DNA of 50,147 nucleotides from Alteromonadaceae bacterium (GTDB lineage: Bacteria; Pseudomonadota; Gammaproteobacteria; Enterobacterales; Alteromonadaceae), in the NCBI GenBank assembly GCA_013216015.1, contig JABSOI010000046.1, forward strand, positions 1 to 50,147, given 5' to 3'. Within the stretch, counting starts at the first letter, position 1; each line of letters opens with the position of its first letter. The notes beneath the pieces were generated by a model. That model saw nothing but the letters and a program-made list of their open reading frames with translations. It did no database searches and had not been told where the DNA came from. Of this stretch, positions 9,074-18,369 are shown piece by piece. A program made the translations under genes and the position numbers.

Positions 9074-9085
9074 GAGAATTAAAAA

Positions 9086-9910
9086 ATGGCTATTGTAAAA
9101 TGTAAACCAACTTCTCCGGGTCGTCGTCACCTAGTTAAAGTGGTAAACAAAGAACTACATAAAGGTAAGCCTTACGCACCATTGCTTGATACAAAAAGCA
9201 AGTCTGGTGGTCGTAACAATAATGGTCGTATTACTGTTCGTCACATTGGTGGTGGACATAAACAACATTATCGTATTATCGACTTTAAGCGTAACAAAGA
9301 TGGTATTCCTGCAAAAGTAGAGCGTTTGGAATATGATCCAAACCGTAGTGCTAATATTGCACTTGTACTTTATGCTGATGGTGAACGTCGTTACATCCTG
9401 GCCCCTAAAGGCTTGACTGCTGGTGATACTATCCAGTCTGGTGTTGATGCTCCTATTAAATCAGGTAATACTTTACCGCTTCGCAATACTCCATTAGGTA
9501 GTGTTGTTCACGCAATCGAACTTAAACCAGGTAAAGGTGCTCAAATCGCACGTGCTGCTGGTACTTATGCACAATTAGTTGCTAAAGACGGTGCTTATGT
9601 CACATTACGTCTTCGCTCTGGTGAAATGCGTAAAGTTGAATCTGATTGTCGTGCTACTTTAGGTGAAATCGGCAATGCTGAACACATGCTTCGCTCTCTG
9701 GGTAAAGCTGGTGCTTCACGCTGGCGCGGTGTTCGCCCAACTGTTCGTGGTGTTGCCATGAACCCGGTTGACCATCCACACGGTGGTGGTGAAGGTAAAA
9801 CATCTGGCGGTCGTCATCCGGTATCACCTTGGGGTGTACCAACTAAGGGTTACAAGACTCGTTCAAACAAGCGTACCGATAAATTTATCGTACGTCGTCG
9901 TACTAAATAG
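9086..9910 (+). CDS. rplB: 50S ribosomal protein L2
   Basis: 274 residues, family length. L2 is needed for subunit joining and peptidyl transfer. The signature [20 protein letters not shown] with the functionally important histidine is intact near the C-terminus. AGGAG stands upstream of ATG 9086. Confidence 0.98.
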   Translation: MAIVKCKPTSPGRRHLVKVVNKELHKGKPYAPLLDTKSKSGGRNNNGRITVRHIGGGHKQHYRIIDFKRNKDGIPAKVERLEYDPNRSANIALVLYADGERRYILAPKGLTAGDTIQSGVDAPIKSGNTLPLRNTPLGSVVHAIELKPGKGAQIARAAGTYAQLVAKDGAYVTLRLRSGEMRKVESDCRATLGEIGNAEHMLRSLGKAGASRWRGVRPTVRGVAMNPVDHPHGGGEGKTSGGRHPVSPWGVPTKGYKTRSNKRTDKFIVRRRTK

Positions 9911-9935
9911 TACTAATTAATATAGAGGATTCACC

Positions 9936-10214
9936 ATGCCACGTTCCCTCAAGAAAGGTCCATTTATTGACCTGCACTTGTTGACGAAGGTAGAGAAAGC
10001 GGTGGAAAGCGGGAATAAAAAGCCAATTAAAACTTGGTCCCGTCGTTCAATGATCATTCCAACAATGATCGGATTGACCATCGCTGTCCATAATGGCCGC
10101 CAACACGTACCTGTATTTGTAACTGAAGAAATGATCGGTCACAAATTAGGAGAATTTGCACCAACTCGTACTTATCGCGGCCATGTCGTTGATAAGAAAG
10201 CGAAGAAGAAATAG
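9936..10214 (+). CDS. rpsS: 30S ribosomal protein S19
   Basis: 92 residues, exactly the E. coli length ([32 protein letters not shown]). S19 pairs with S13 at the head of the small subunit. It lies 25 bases after rplB, behind AGAGGA. Confidence 0.98.
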   Translation: MPRSLKKGPFIDLHLLTKVEKAVESGNKKPIKTWSRRSMIIPTMIGLTIAVHNGRQHVPVFVTEEMIGHKLGEFAPTRTYRGHVVDKKAKKK

Positions 10215-10224
10215 GGGAAATTAA

Positions 10225-10557
10225 ATGGAAGCTATAGCTATACATAAATTTGCCCGTGGCTCTGCGCAAAAAGCACGCTTAGTTGTGGATCAAATCCGCG
10301 GCATGCATGTTGAGAAAGCATTAGAACTTTTAACTTACAGCAACAAACAAGCTGCTGTTTTAGTTAAAAAAGTACTTAACTCAGCAATAGCTAATGCAGA
10401 GCACAATGAAGGTGCAGACATTGATGAACTATTCGTTAAAACTATTATGGTTGACGATGGTCCGACAATGAAACGTATTAGACCTCGTGCGAAAGGCCGT
10501 GCGGATCGCATAATTAAGCGTACAAGTCACATCACTGTGATTGTATCTGATAACTAG
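10225..10557 (+). CDS. rplV: 50S ribosomal protein L22
   Basis: 110 residues, the standard length. The tunnel-lining hairpin is visible ([20 protein letters not shown]), the segment altered in macrolide-resistant mutants of other species; nothing abnormal is seen here. GGGGA precedes the ATG. Confidence 0.98.
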   Translation: MEAIAIHKFARGSAQKARLVVDQIRGMHVEKALELLTYSNKQAAVLVKKVLNSAIANAEHNEGADIDELFVKTIMVDDGPTMKRIRPRAKGRADRIIKRTSHITVIVSDN

Positions 10558-10568
10558 GAGATATTAGT

Positions 10569-11267
10569 ATGGGTCAAAAAGTACATCCTACCGGTATTCG
10601 CTTAGGGATCAGTAAGCCTTTTGCGTCTACATGGTTTGCAAACAGCAAAGACTTTGCTGCTAATTTAGACGGGGACCACAAGGTTCGCGAATATTTAAAA
10701 GAAAAGCTTAAGCGTGCTTCATTATCGAGAGTAGTTATTGAACGTCCAGCTAAATCTATCCGCGTAACAATCCACACGGCTCGCCCGGGTGTTGTTATCG
10801 GTAAGAAAGGCGAAGATGTTGAAAAATTACGTTTAGCAGTATCAAAAATTGCTGGTGTTCCTGCTCAAATCAACATTGCTGAAGTTCGTAAGCCAGAAAT
10901 GGATGCGCAGCTTGTTGCTGACAGTATTGCCAGTCAATTAGAACGTCGTGTTATGTTCCGTCGTGCTATGAAGCGTGCAGTACAAAATGCTATGCGTTTA
11001 GGTGCTAAGGGTATCAAAGTTCAAGTTAGCGGTCGTTTAGGCGGCGCTGAAATTGCTCGTGCTGAATGGTATCGTGAAGGTCGTGTACCTCTACATACTC
11101 TACGTGCTGATATTGACTACGCTATTGCTCGTGGTAACACGACTTATGGTGTGATTGGTATTAAAGTTTGGATCTTTAAAGGTGAAATCATTGGTAAAAT
11201 GCCTCTAGTGGCAGAACAACCAGCGGCAAAACCTAAAAGAAAAAGCAACCGTAAGAGCGGTAAGTAG
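10569..11267 (+). CDS. rpsC: 30S ribosomal protein S3
   Basis: 232 residues. The KH domain motif [14 protein letters not shown] and the C-terminal S3 domain ([20 protein letters not shown]) are clear. S3 forms part of the mRNA entry helicase. It ends in a basic tail ([12 protein letters not shown]). AGGAG lies just upstream. Confidence 0.98.
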   Translation: MGQKVHPTGIRLGISKPFASTWFANSKDFAANLDGDHKVREYLKEKLKRASLSRVVIERPAKSIRVTIHTARPGVVIGKKGEDVEKLRLAVSKIAGVPAQINIAEVRKPEMDAQLVADSIASQLERRVMFRRAMKRAVQNAMRLGAKGIKVQVSGRLGGAEIARAEWYREGRVPLHTLRADIDYAIARGNTTYGVIGIKVWIFKGEIIGKMPLVAEQPAAKPKRKSNRKSGK

Positions 11268-11277
11268 GGGATAAGTA

Positions 11278-11691
11278 ATGTTACAACCAAAACGTACTAA
11301 ATTCCGTAAGCAATTTAAACTGCGCAACCGTGGTCTTGCACACACTGGTAGTTCAGTCAGCTTCGGTACTTTCGGCTTAAAATCTCTTGAGCGTGGTCGT
11401 ATGACCGCACGTCAAATTGAAGCCGCTCGTCGAGCAATGACTCGTCACGTTAAACGCCAAGGTAAAATTTGGATCCGAGTATTTCCTGACAAACCAATTA
11501 CTAAAAAACCTCTTGAGGTTCGTATGGGTAAAGGTAAAGGTTCAGTAGAATATTGGGTATGCCAAATACTTCCTGGTCGTGTTCTTTATGAAATGGAAGG
11601 TGTATCGGAAGAACTGGCGCGTGAAGCATTTGCTTTAGCTGCAGCAAAACTACCGTTTAAAACAACTTTCGTAACTCGGACGGTAATGTAA
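11278..11691 (+). CDS. rplP: 50S ribosomal protein L16
   Basis: 137 residues ([19 protein letters not shown]). L16 contacts the A-site tRNA. The [15 protein letters not shown] segment includes the arginine hydroxylated by YcfD/RoxA in E. coli. The last base of its stop is the first base of the rpmC start (TAATG). Confidence 0.98.
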   Translation: MLQPKRTKFRKQFKLRNRGLAHTGSSVSFGTFGLKSLERGRMTARQIEAARRAMTRHVKRQGKIWIRVFPDKPITKKPLEVRMGKGKGSVEYWVCQILPGRVLYEMEGVSEELAREAFALAAAKLPFKTTFVTRTVM

Positions 11692-11882
11692 TGAAAGCCA
11701 GCGAACTTAAAGAAAAAAGCATTGAAGAGCTAAATACTGAATTATTGAGTTTATTGCGCGAACAGTTTAATTATCGCATGCAAGCAAGCACAGGTCAGTT
11801 AGCACAAACACATTTGCTAAGAATCGTACGTCGCAATATTGCACGTGTGAAGACTATCATAACTGAAAAGGCAGGTAAGTAA
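11691..11882 (+). CDS. rpmC: 50S ribosomal protein L29
   Basis: 63 residues, as in E. coli ([19 protein letters not shown]). L29 sits beside L23 at the tunnel exit. It overlaps both neighbours through TAATG junctions, implying coupled translation of L16, L29 and S17. Confidence 0.97.
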   Translation: MKASELKEKSIEELNTELLSLLREQFNYRMQASTGQLAQTHLLRIVRRNIARVKTIITEKAGK

Positions 11883-12133
11883 TGAGCGAAGCTAAAATTC
11901 GTACACTACAAGGTCGCGTTATCAGTGACAAAATGGATAAGTCTATCACTGTCCTGATTGAGCGTCGTGTTAAGCATCCTATGTATGGTAAGTTCATGAC
12001 GCGTTCAACTAAGTTGAAAGCACACGATGAAACTAACCAGTGTAATACAGGTGATGTTGTAACTATCTCTGAATGTCGTCCAATTTCTAAGAGTAAATCT
12101 TGGACTTTAGTTGATATTATTGAAAAAGCATAA
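11882..12133 (+). CDS. rpsQ: 30S ribosomal protein S17
   Basis: 83 residues with the OB-fold primary rRNA-binding sequence ([27 protein letters not shown]). It is the last gene of the S10 operon. In E. coli and most bacteria the spc operon (rplN) comes next; here a terminator and then cysJ follow. Confidence 0.97.
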   Translation: MSEAKIRTLQGRVISDKMDKSITVLIERRVKHPMYGKFMTRSTKLKAHDETNQCNTGDVVTISECRPISKSKSWTLVDIIEKA

Positions 12134-12180
12134 TTTGTTTAGTAATAAATAGATATACCTTTTAACAGAAGATAATTACA

Positions 12181-12214
12181 AAAGGCTCCCCCATTAATTT
12201 GGTGGAGCCTTTAT
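12181..12214 (+). terminator. Terminator of the S10 operon
   Basis: AAAGGCTCC pairs with GGAGCCTTT, with two further C-G pairs beyond a bulge, and ends in TTTATTTT. It lies 47 bases after the rpsQ stop and insulates the ribosomal operon from cysJ. Confidence 0.9.
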
Positions 12215-12299
12215 TTTGGCCTTTTTAATACCAATCTCCAAATTTTTACCCTCAAAAAAACGGTGTGAGCCGTTAAGAAAAGAAAAAAAGTTAAATCCC

Positions 12300-12318
12300 T
12301 TATTCCTTTTTGGAATAA
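12300..12318 (+). promoter_or_regulatory. Palindrome upstream of cysJ, candidate regulator site
   Basis: A perfect inverted repeat TTATTCC-TTTTT-GGAATAA, 64 bases before the annotated cysJ start and followed by ATAGTTATCTATTC. It is the only clear dyad in the cysJ upstream region. CysB is the known activator of cysJIH in enterobacteria, so it is the first candidate, but I did not match a verified CysB motif. The interval 12215-12299 holds only a short family-A repeat end (ATACCAATC at 12228). Confidence 0.45.
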
Positions 12319-12381
12319 AAAATAGTTATCTATTCTTTTTCCTTTGCATAAATACGGTTTATCATTTGTTCATTAATAGAA

Positions 12382-14211
12382 ATGGGCAAAGTGACATTTA
12401 TGCTGCAAGGAAAGAAAAATTTAAATCAAACAGTGCTTGATGTAAGCCAGTTATCCTCATTAAGGGAAGCAGTTGCAAGTTATTCCCCACTACAACTAGC
12501 TTGGGCTAGTGGCTATTTAGCTGCTAAAAGTGAAGATTCACCAGTTGCAGTATTACCTACTGCTGGTGCACCACAAGTTTCGTCTACCTTAACGATATTA
12601 TTTGGTTCGCAGACAGGTAATGCTAAAGGTGTTGCACAAGCCTTGGCTGAACAAGCTCAAGCGCAGGGAATTTCTGTTGATTTGAAAAGCATGGGTGAAT
12701 TTAAACCTAAAAGCATTAAAAATGTTTCTCATTTGCTTATTATTGCCAGTACTAATGGTGAGGGTGAGCCACCAGATGACGCACTTGCCCTGCATGAATT
12801 TTTATCATCGAAAAAAGCGCCTAAATTAGAAAATCTTCATTACAGTGTGTTAGCTCTAGGCGACACCAGCTACGAATTTTATTGTCAAACAGGTAAAGAT
12901 TTTGATGAATACCTGACAAAACTTGGCGCTAAAAAAATCACTGAACGTGTAGACTGTGACGTTGATTACGAGAGTGAATCACAAATCTGGTCAGTTAACA
13001 TTGTAGCCAAAGCAAAAGAATTGTTGGGAAATAACGAAACTTTAGCCGATGTTGTTAATATATCTTCGGCTAGTATGCCAACAGTTGGCGTTATGAGTTC
13101 GTACACAAAGCAGAGTCCTTATTTAGCTCAGTTAAGTCTCAGTCAAAAGATCACAGGTCGAGATTCAGCTAAAGACGTTCGCCATATTGAAATTGATTTA
13201 GCTGATTCTGGTCTCACATATCAAGTTGGCGATGCATTGGGAGTATGGTTTGAAAATGATATTGAATTAGTCGCTGAAATTATCGTTGAACTTTCTTTAT
13301 CTGCAGAAGACGTTGTTGACGTTTCAGGTGATTCATTTTCACTTACAGATGCATTGACCTCGAAATTTGATATCACCCAGACAGCTGTTAATTTCATTCA
13401 GTTTTGGGCTGAGCTATCTCAAGAAGAAACCTTACTTGTCTTAATTCAAGATAAAAATAAAGTCCGTGAATTTGCCGCTAATCATCAAGTGGTAGATATT
13501 ATTAAAGCAGCACCAGTAAAAGTGTCAGCACAGTCATTTGTAGATGCGCTTCGTAAAATTACTCCCCGTTTGTATTCTATTGCCTCAAGTCAGGCTGAAG
13601 TTGAAGAAGAAGTACACTTAACGGTGGGTCTTGTTGAATATCATGCCGGTGAGAATTCGCGCGCTGGTGGTGCTTCTAGTTTTCTGGGGAAACGGTTAGT
13701 TGAAGGTGGCGAAGTTAAAGTCTATGTCGAACATAACGATAACTTCCGTCTACCTGTTGATGGAAATGTTCCTGTTATTATGATTGGTCCTGGTACTGGT
13801 GTCGCGCCCTTTAGAGCTTTTATGCAAGAGCGTGAAGCGAGTGGAGCTACAGGTGATAACTGGATGTTCTTTGGTGATCAAACTTTTACTCAAGATTTTT
13901 TATATCAGGTTGAATGGCAGGCTTATTTGAAATCTGGTTTGTTAACCAGAATGGATGTTGCTTTTTCAAGAGATCAAGCAGAGAAAATTTATGTACAAGA
14001 TCGTTTGCGTGAGAATGCGGCCCAAGTCTATGCATGGTTAGAGCGTGGGGCTCACCTTTATATTTGTGGTGACATGAGCCGAATGGCAAAAGATGTTGAA
14101 GCCACTTTACTTGATATCGTTGCTGAACATGGCAAGTTGACCAATGAAAAAGCACAAGAATATTTGAAAGATTTACGAAGCGCTAAGCGTTTTCAGAAGG
14201 ATGTTTATTAA
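12382..14211 (+). CDS. cysJ: Sulfite reductase flavoprotein (alpha subunit)
   Basis: 609 residues; transfers electrons from NADPH through FAD and FMN to CysI for sulfite reduction to sulfide. The flavodoxin domain begins near residue 70 ([39 protein letters not shown]). The FAD part has RLYSIASSQ, and the NADPH part has [18 protein letters not shown] and [12 protein letters not shown]. It ends in DVY as CysJ proteins do. No clear ribosome binding site precedes ATG 12382; ATG 12400 is an alternative. The stop overlaps cysI (TAATG). First gene of cysJIH. Confidence 0.95.
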   Translation: MGKVTFMLQGKKNLNQTVLDVSQLSSLREAVASYSPLQLAWASGYLAAKSEDSPVAVLPTAGAPQVSSTLTILFGSQTGNAKGVAQALAEQAQAQGISVDLKSMGEFKPKSIKNVSHLLIIASTNGEGEPPDDALALHEFLSSKKAPKLENLHYSVLALGDTSYEFYCQTGKDFDEYLTKLGAKKITERVDCDVDYESESQIWSVNIVAKAKELLGNNETLADVVNISSASMPTVGVMSSYTKQSPYLAQLSLSQKITGRDSAKDVRHIEIDLADSGLTYQVGDALGVWFENDIELVAEIIVELSLSAEDVVDVSGDSFSLTDALTSKFDITQTAVNFIQFWAELSQEETLLVLIQDKNKVREFAANHQVVDIIKAAPVKVSAQSFVDALRKITPRLYSIASSQAEVEEEVHLTVGLVEYHAGENSRAGGASSFLGKRLVEGGEVKVYVEHNDNFRLPVDGNVPVIMIGPGTGVAPFRAFMQEREASGATGDNWMFFGDQTFTQDFLYQVEWQAYLKSGLLTRMDVAFSRDQAEKIYVQDRLRENAAQVYAWLERGAHLYICGDMSRMAKDVEATLLDIVAEHGKLTNEKAQEYLKDLRSAKRFQKDVY

Positions 14212-15947
14212 TGAGCATTTCAGAAAAAGAAACAAAATTAGTAGGACAAGGACCTTTAATTGTAGAAGGTAAGTTTGCTGATAACGAACGACTTAAAATC
14301 GAAAGTAATTTTTTGCGCGGTACTATTACTGAAGATATACAAGATCGTATCACTGGTGGATTTACGGCCGATAATTTTCATTTGATCCGTTTGCATGGCA
14401 TGTATCAACAAGATGATCGAGATTTTCGTGCCGAGCGTACCAGGCAAAAACTAGAACCTATGCATAATGTTATGTTACGGGCACGCTTACCTGGTGGCGT
14501 GATCAAGCCTGAACAATGGTTAGCGATTGATAAGTTTGCAGGTGAAAAAACCTTGTATGGCAGTATTCGCCTGACAACACGTCAGACTTTTCAATTTCAT
14601 GGGGTATTAAAACCTAATATTAAATTAATGCATCAAACATTAAACAGTGTTGGTATTGATTCAATTGCTACAGCCGGTGATGTAAACCGAAATGTTTTGT
14701 GCACACCTAACCCGGTTGAATCAGAGTTACACCAACAAGCATATGAATGGGCGAAAAAAATAAGTGAACACTTATTACCTAAAACGAGAGCTTATGCTGA
14801 ACTTTGGTTAGATGAAGAAAAAGTCGAAACTACGGATGTAGAACCGATTTTAGGTAGCTCATATTTGCCACGTAAATTTAAAACCACTGTTGTTGTACCG
14901 CCACAAAATGATATTGATGTGCATGCAAACGACTTGAACTTTGTTGCAATTGCTGACGCTGGTCAATTAATAGGCTTCAATGTCTTGGTTGGTGGTGGTT
15001 TGGCGATGACTCACGGGGATAAATCAACTTATCCTCGCAAGGCTGATGATTTTGGTTTTATTCCACTGGAAAAAACACTTAAAGTTGCCGAAGCTGTGGT
15101 AACAGTACAACGAGATTGGGGTAACCGTGTAAACCGAAAAAATGCAAAAACTAAATACACTCTGGATCGTGTTGGCATTGATACATTTAAGGCTGAAGTT
15201 GAAAAACGAGCAGGTATCAGTTTTAGCGAAAGTAGGCCTTATAAATTTACTGACCGTGGTGATCGTATTGGTTGGGTGAAAGGTATAGATGGTAAACACC
15301 ATTTAACGGTATTTATTGAAAATGGTCGTATTCTTGATTTACCTAATAAACCACTTAAAACGGGTCTTGTTCAAATTGCCAGTATTCATAAAGGTGATTT
15401 TCGTTTAACAGCCAATCAAAATCTTATTATTGCTGGAGTAGCGGAACAAGATAAAGCTAACATTGAAAAGATTGCAGTTGAAAGTGGTTTGATTAATGAA
15501 GCTGTTTCTAATCAACGTAAAAGCTCGATGGCGTGTGTAGCATTTCCGACTTGCCCATTAGCTATGGCTGAAGCTGAACGTTATTTGCCGGGTTTGGTAA
15601 CTGACGTTGAAGGGATTTTAGCAAAACATGACTTAGCTGATGAAAGTATAATATTGCGTGTTACCGGTTGTCCTAATGGCTGTGGTAGAGCTATGTTGGC
15701 AGAAATTGGTCTTGTAGGAAAAGGTCCCGGTAGATACAACATGCATCTGGGGAGTAATTTAGGTGGAACTCGTGTTGCTAAATTGTATAAAGAAAACCTT
15801 AACGAACAAGCTATCCTGAGTGAAATGGATAGTTTGGTTGCACGTTGGGCAACAGAGCGTAATGCTAATGAAGCTTTTGGTGATTTCACTATTCGAGCAG
15901 GCATTGTAGATGAGGTTATTATCAGCGTAAGGGACTTTCATGACTAA
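14211..15947 (+). CDS. cysI: Sulfite reductase hemoprotein (beta subunit)
   Basis: 578 residues; the siroheme and 4Fe-4S subunit that carries out the six-electron reduction of sulfite. The four cluster ligands are present with correct spacing: C442 and C448 (CVAFPTC) and C487 and C491 (CPNGC). Siroheme-contact regions such as [15 protein letters not shown] are conserved. Coupled to cysJ by TAATG and overlapping cysH by eight bases. Confidence 0.97.
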   Translation: MSISEKETKLVGQGPLIVEGKFADNERLKIESNFLRGTITEDIQDRITGGFTADNFHLIRLHGMYQQDDRDFRAERTRQKLEPMHNVMLRARLPGGVIKPEQWLAIDKFAGEKTLYGSIRLTTRQTFQFHGVLKPNIKLMHQTLNSVGIDSIATAGDVNRNVLCTPNPVESELHQQAYEWAKKISEHLLPKTRAYAELWLDEEKVETTDVEPILGSSYLPRKFKTTVVVPPQNDIDVHANDLNFVAIADAGQLIGFNVLVGGGLAMTHGDKSTYPRKADDFGFIPLEKTLKVAEAVVTVQRDWGNRVNRKNAKTKYTLDRVGIDTFKAEVEKRAGISFSESRPYKFTDRGDRIGWVKGIDGKHHLTVFIENGRILDLPNKPLKTGLVQIASIHKGDFRLTANQNLIIAGVAEQDKANIEKIAVESGLINEAVSNQRKSSMACVAFPTCPLAMAEAERYLPGLVTDVEGILAKHDLADESIILRVTGCPNGCGRAMLAEIGLVGKGPGRYNMHLGSNLGGTRVAKLYKENLNEQAILSEMDSLVARWATERNANEAFGDFTIRAGIVDEVIISVRDFHD

Positions 15948-16734
15948 TATTAATAATGTAATAACCAAGAATTTGGAAATACCACAAACTACTGGTCGTA
16001 AGGTACAAAGCAACAATGAATTTTCAGCTTCACTTCCCGAGCCATGGCTCAATCAATGGAATGACATATTGGAAAAAGAAACAGCAGTTTCTCGTGTTGA
16101 ATTGGCCATGGAAAAATTACCGAGTCATTTTGTGTTATCTTCCAGTTTTGGCATTCAATCAGCGGTAATGTTGCATCTGGTAACTCAAGTAGATGCTAAT
16201 ATTCCAGTTATTTTAACTGACACAGGACACCTTTTTCCTGAAACGTATCAATTTATTGAGCAGCTCAGTGAACGGTTGAAACTTAACTTGCATGTTTATA
16301 GTGCAGAGCAAAGTGCAGCCTGGCAACTGGCCAAGTATGGTGAAGAATGGGCGAAAGGGCATGATGAGTTAAAATTATATAATCGTCGAAATAAAGTTGA
16401 ACCTTTAGAGCGTGGGCTTTCTGAATTAAAAGCTTCTACCTGGTTTTCAGGAGTTCGTCGCCAACAGTCTGAACATAGAAAAAGTTTATCCGTAGTCACT
16501 ATTTTGCGGGGCCGGTTTAAAGTACATCCAATAATTGATTGGTCTAATAAGGATGTTCATCAGTACTTGACTAAGTATAAGTTACCTTATCATCCGTTAT
16601 GGGATCATGGATATGTTTCAGTTGGTGATGTGCACAGTACTAAACCATTAACTTTAGGAATGAATGAAAGTGATACTCGTTTCTCTGGAATACAAAGAGA
16701 ATGTGGTTTGCATACTGATGGTGACGGAATTTAA
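15940..16734 (+). CDS. cysH: Phosphoadenosine phosphosulfate reductase
   Basis: 264 residues, slightly longer than E. coli CysH (244), with an extra N-terminal stretch. Reduces PAPS to sulfite with thioredoxin. The nucleotide-binding [12 protein letters not shown] and the catalytic ECGLH near the C-terminus (Cys about 255) are present. The paired-cysteine motifs of iron-sulfur APS reductases are missing, so this is the PAPS-specific type. Start overlaps the end of cysI, so it is co-translated. The window does not contain cysD, cysN, cysC or cysG. Confidence 0.96.
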   Translation: MTNINNVITKNLEIPQTTGRKVQSNNEFSASLPEPWLNQWNDILEKETAVSRVELAMEKLPSHFVLSSSFGIQSAVMLHLVTQVDANIPVILTDTGHLFPETYQFIEQLSERLKLNLHVYSAEQSAAWQLAKYGEEWAKGHDELKLYNRRNKVEPLERGLSELKASTWFSGVRRQQSEHRKSLSVVTILRGRFKVHPIIDWSNKDVHQYLTKYKLPYHPLWDHGYVSVGDVHSTKPLTLGMNESDTRFSGIQRECGLHTDGDGI

Positions 16735-16806
16735 TTTCTGACTGTGTTGCATGCGCGGGTGTGCGGACACCTGTTGTATTTTGCACTGTAACCTGTGCAA
16801 TTGGTA

Positions 16807-16969
16807 TATACCCGTTACCTTTCAAAATGCGGGAATTTGAGGTGAATTAAAAAGCATAGTTACAAGACGCTGATTCGCCGGATAAGTTATTCTAATTTAA
16901 GATTCAGCAACGCAGTAAATATGTTTTTTAAACGAATCAAAACCTGCATTTTGAATGGTGATGGGTATA
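16807..16969. repeat. MITE-like element, family B (163 bp)
   Basis: Terminal inverted repeats: TATACCCGTTACCTTTCAAAATGC on the left against the reverse complement of GCATTTTGAATGGTGATGGGTATA on the right, 20 of 24 positions matching. No coding capacity. It shares the TATACCC...GGGTATA ends with the larger element at 48048 and a GATTCAGCAACGCAG-like interior. Downstream, 16970-17030 shows only a GATTGGTAT family-A edge near 17020. Confidence 0.8.
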
Positions 16970-17030
16970 AGTGTATATTTCCAAGCGTTTAAGCAGCAAT
17001 TTGTTACCTAGCTAAATAATGTGATTGGTA

Positions 17031-17942
17031 TTAATCATGAATGTTAAAATGGTAACTAAGCTGTTTTTTTAATGCTTGAAAATATTTTTCATCCACATTA
17101 TCACTAATTAAATTTGCCAGCTCTGTACCCACAGGGCTCAGTTTATAAAAACTTAATATACAATTTGCTTTTTTAGCAGATAAATTTAAAGGAGAGCCAT
17201 TATAGTTAAAATTAAGTTCCTCATTTTTAACTAAAGGGCTTGATTCAGTTTCTTGTATGAAAATTAAATTGTTTTCAGCCAAAGTTAACAGTTCGGTGTA
17301 ATTTAAGCTAAATTCACTCAAGTTAATAATCTGACGGCGCTTCTTATTAAATAAATTTAAAAGTCCTGGTTTATAGTAAGCACCAGATATAACGCGAATA
17401 TTTTTTTTACTGTTGTCTTTGACCGCTATGCTACATACTTTGGCAAATAGTTTTGCTTCGTGAATGCTCATTGTTCTAAAAACTTTCAGTGTTTTGTGAG
17501 AGAAAGACCCAGCATGTGTTATTTCCTTCGCTAATATTTTAGACCAGAGATCTTGCATGGTTTTATTGCTGATCCCTTGGGCTAATGATAAGTAATTATT
17601 AAACCAATCTTGGTCAACACGCTCCGCAATATCTGTACCTGAGCAGTAAGCATTAGCCCGTTTGATAATACTCTCTAAGTTTTTCTGGTTTCTAAGTTGT
17701 TCTAAGCGTTCTCTTCTGTGAGCTCTTTCTTCTAATAGTGGTTGTTTGCCTATAGGAATTAAAGCTCCATCGATAGCAAATTGTTTTGCGATTGTCTGTA
17801 ATTGTGTTTGCGGGGAAACATTTGTTGATCTGTTAGAAGCAGAGTGTGCAGATGATTCAGTACTGATGGGGTGATTATCACCATCTCTTGAGGTAAGTGT
17901 CGTATTTGTATTTATGTCTGAGTTAGATTTATTAACTATCAT
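17031..17942 (-). CDS. Uncharacterised cytoplasmic protein (DUF2806/TIGR03899-like)
   Basis: 303 residues. The first 55 are Ser/Thr/Asn-rich and low in complexity. A charged helix follows (EERAHRRERLEQLRNQKN, about residues 70-87), then a globular part with DWFNNYLSLAQGISNKTMQDLWSKILAKE and a C-terminal SPVGTELANLI segment. No signal peptide or membrane helix. The wording recalls the DUF2806 / TIGR03899 family seen in Vibrio and Shewanella, from memory only. No function can be given. It is transcribed towards cysH from a 427-bp divergent intergenic region. Confidence 0.75.
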   Translation of the reverse strand: MIVNKSNSDINTNTTLTSRDGDNHPISTESSAHSASNRSTNVSPQTQLQTIAKQFAIDGALIPIGKQPLLEERAHRRERLEQLRNQKNLESIIKRANAYCSGTDIAERVDQDWFNNYLSLAQGISNKTMQDLWSKILAKEITHAGSFSHKTLKVFRTMSIHEAKLFAKVCSIAVKDNSKKNIRVISGAYYKPGLLNLFNKKRRQIINLSEFSLNYTELLTLAENNLIFIQETESSPLVKNEELNFNYNGSPLNLSAKKANCILSFYKLSPVGTELANLISDNVDEKYFQALKKQLSYHFNIHD

Positions 17943-18369
17943 TCAGTGACCTTTTGTTTGTATTTTTATTTGGCAATAATGAAAACTTATAACCAAGTCC
18001 TTTGGCGATCGAATCGAATCATTAACTGATTTAGGGGTCTAGAGCATTTTATCTGCGCATATAAAATAAAGTGATTGTTTTTGTTATAAATTACGACAAA
18101 TAATGATTTTTTAACTATACTTTCTAAGTATAAGGTTATTAAATAGAAACAAACAATACTTTACACTTAATTTAAAAAAATTTCATTGAATGAATTTTAG
18201 ACGAATAATGGACGTATATAATTTAACTAAGTTTAAACTTATTTGTATTGTCGGGTTAAACAATGCCTGGTTAGCTGTTATCTATGTATTAAATGGCGTA
18301 TAGAATTCAAAATGGATGGGTTTAAGATAAATTTAGCTAGTGAAGTTTACTAGTTAATTGAGGGTGATA
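17943..18369. other. Divergent intergenic region with a short palindrome
   Basis: 427 bases between two divergent genes, so promoters for both must lie here. AT-rich, no gene seen. The one clear dyad is TATACTT-TCT-AAGTATA at 18116-18132, which could be an operator or a small hairpin. No repeat-family element is present. Confidence 0.5.
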
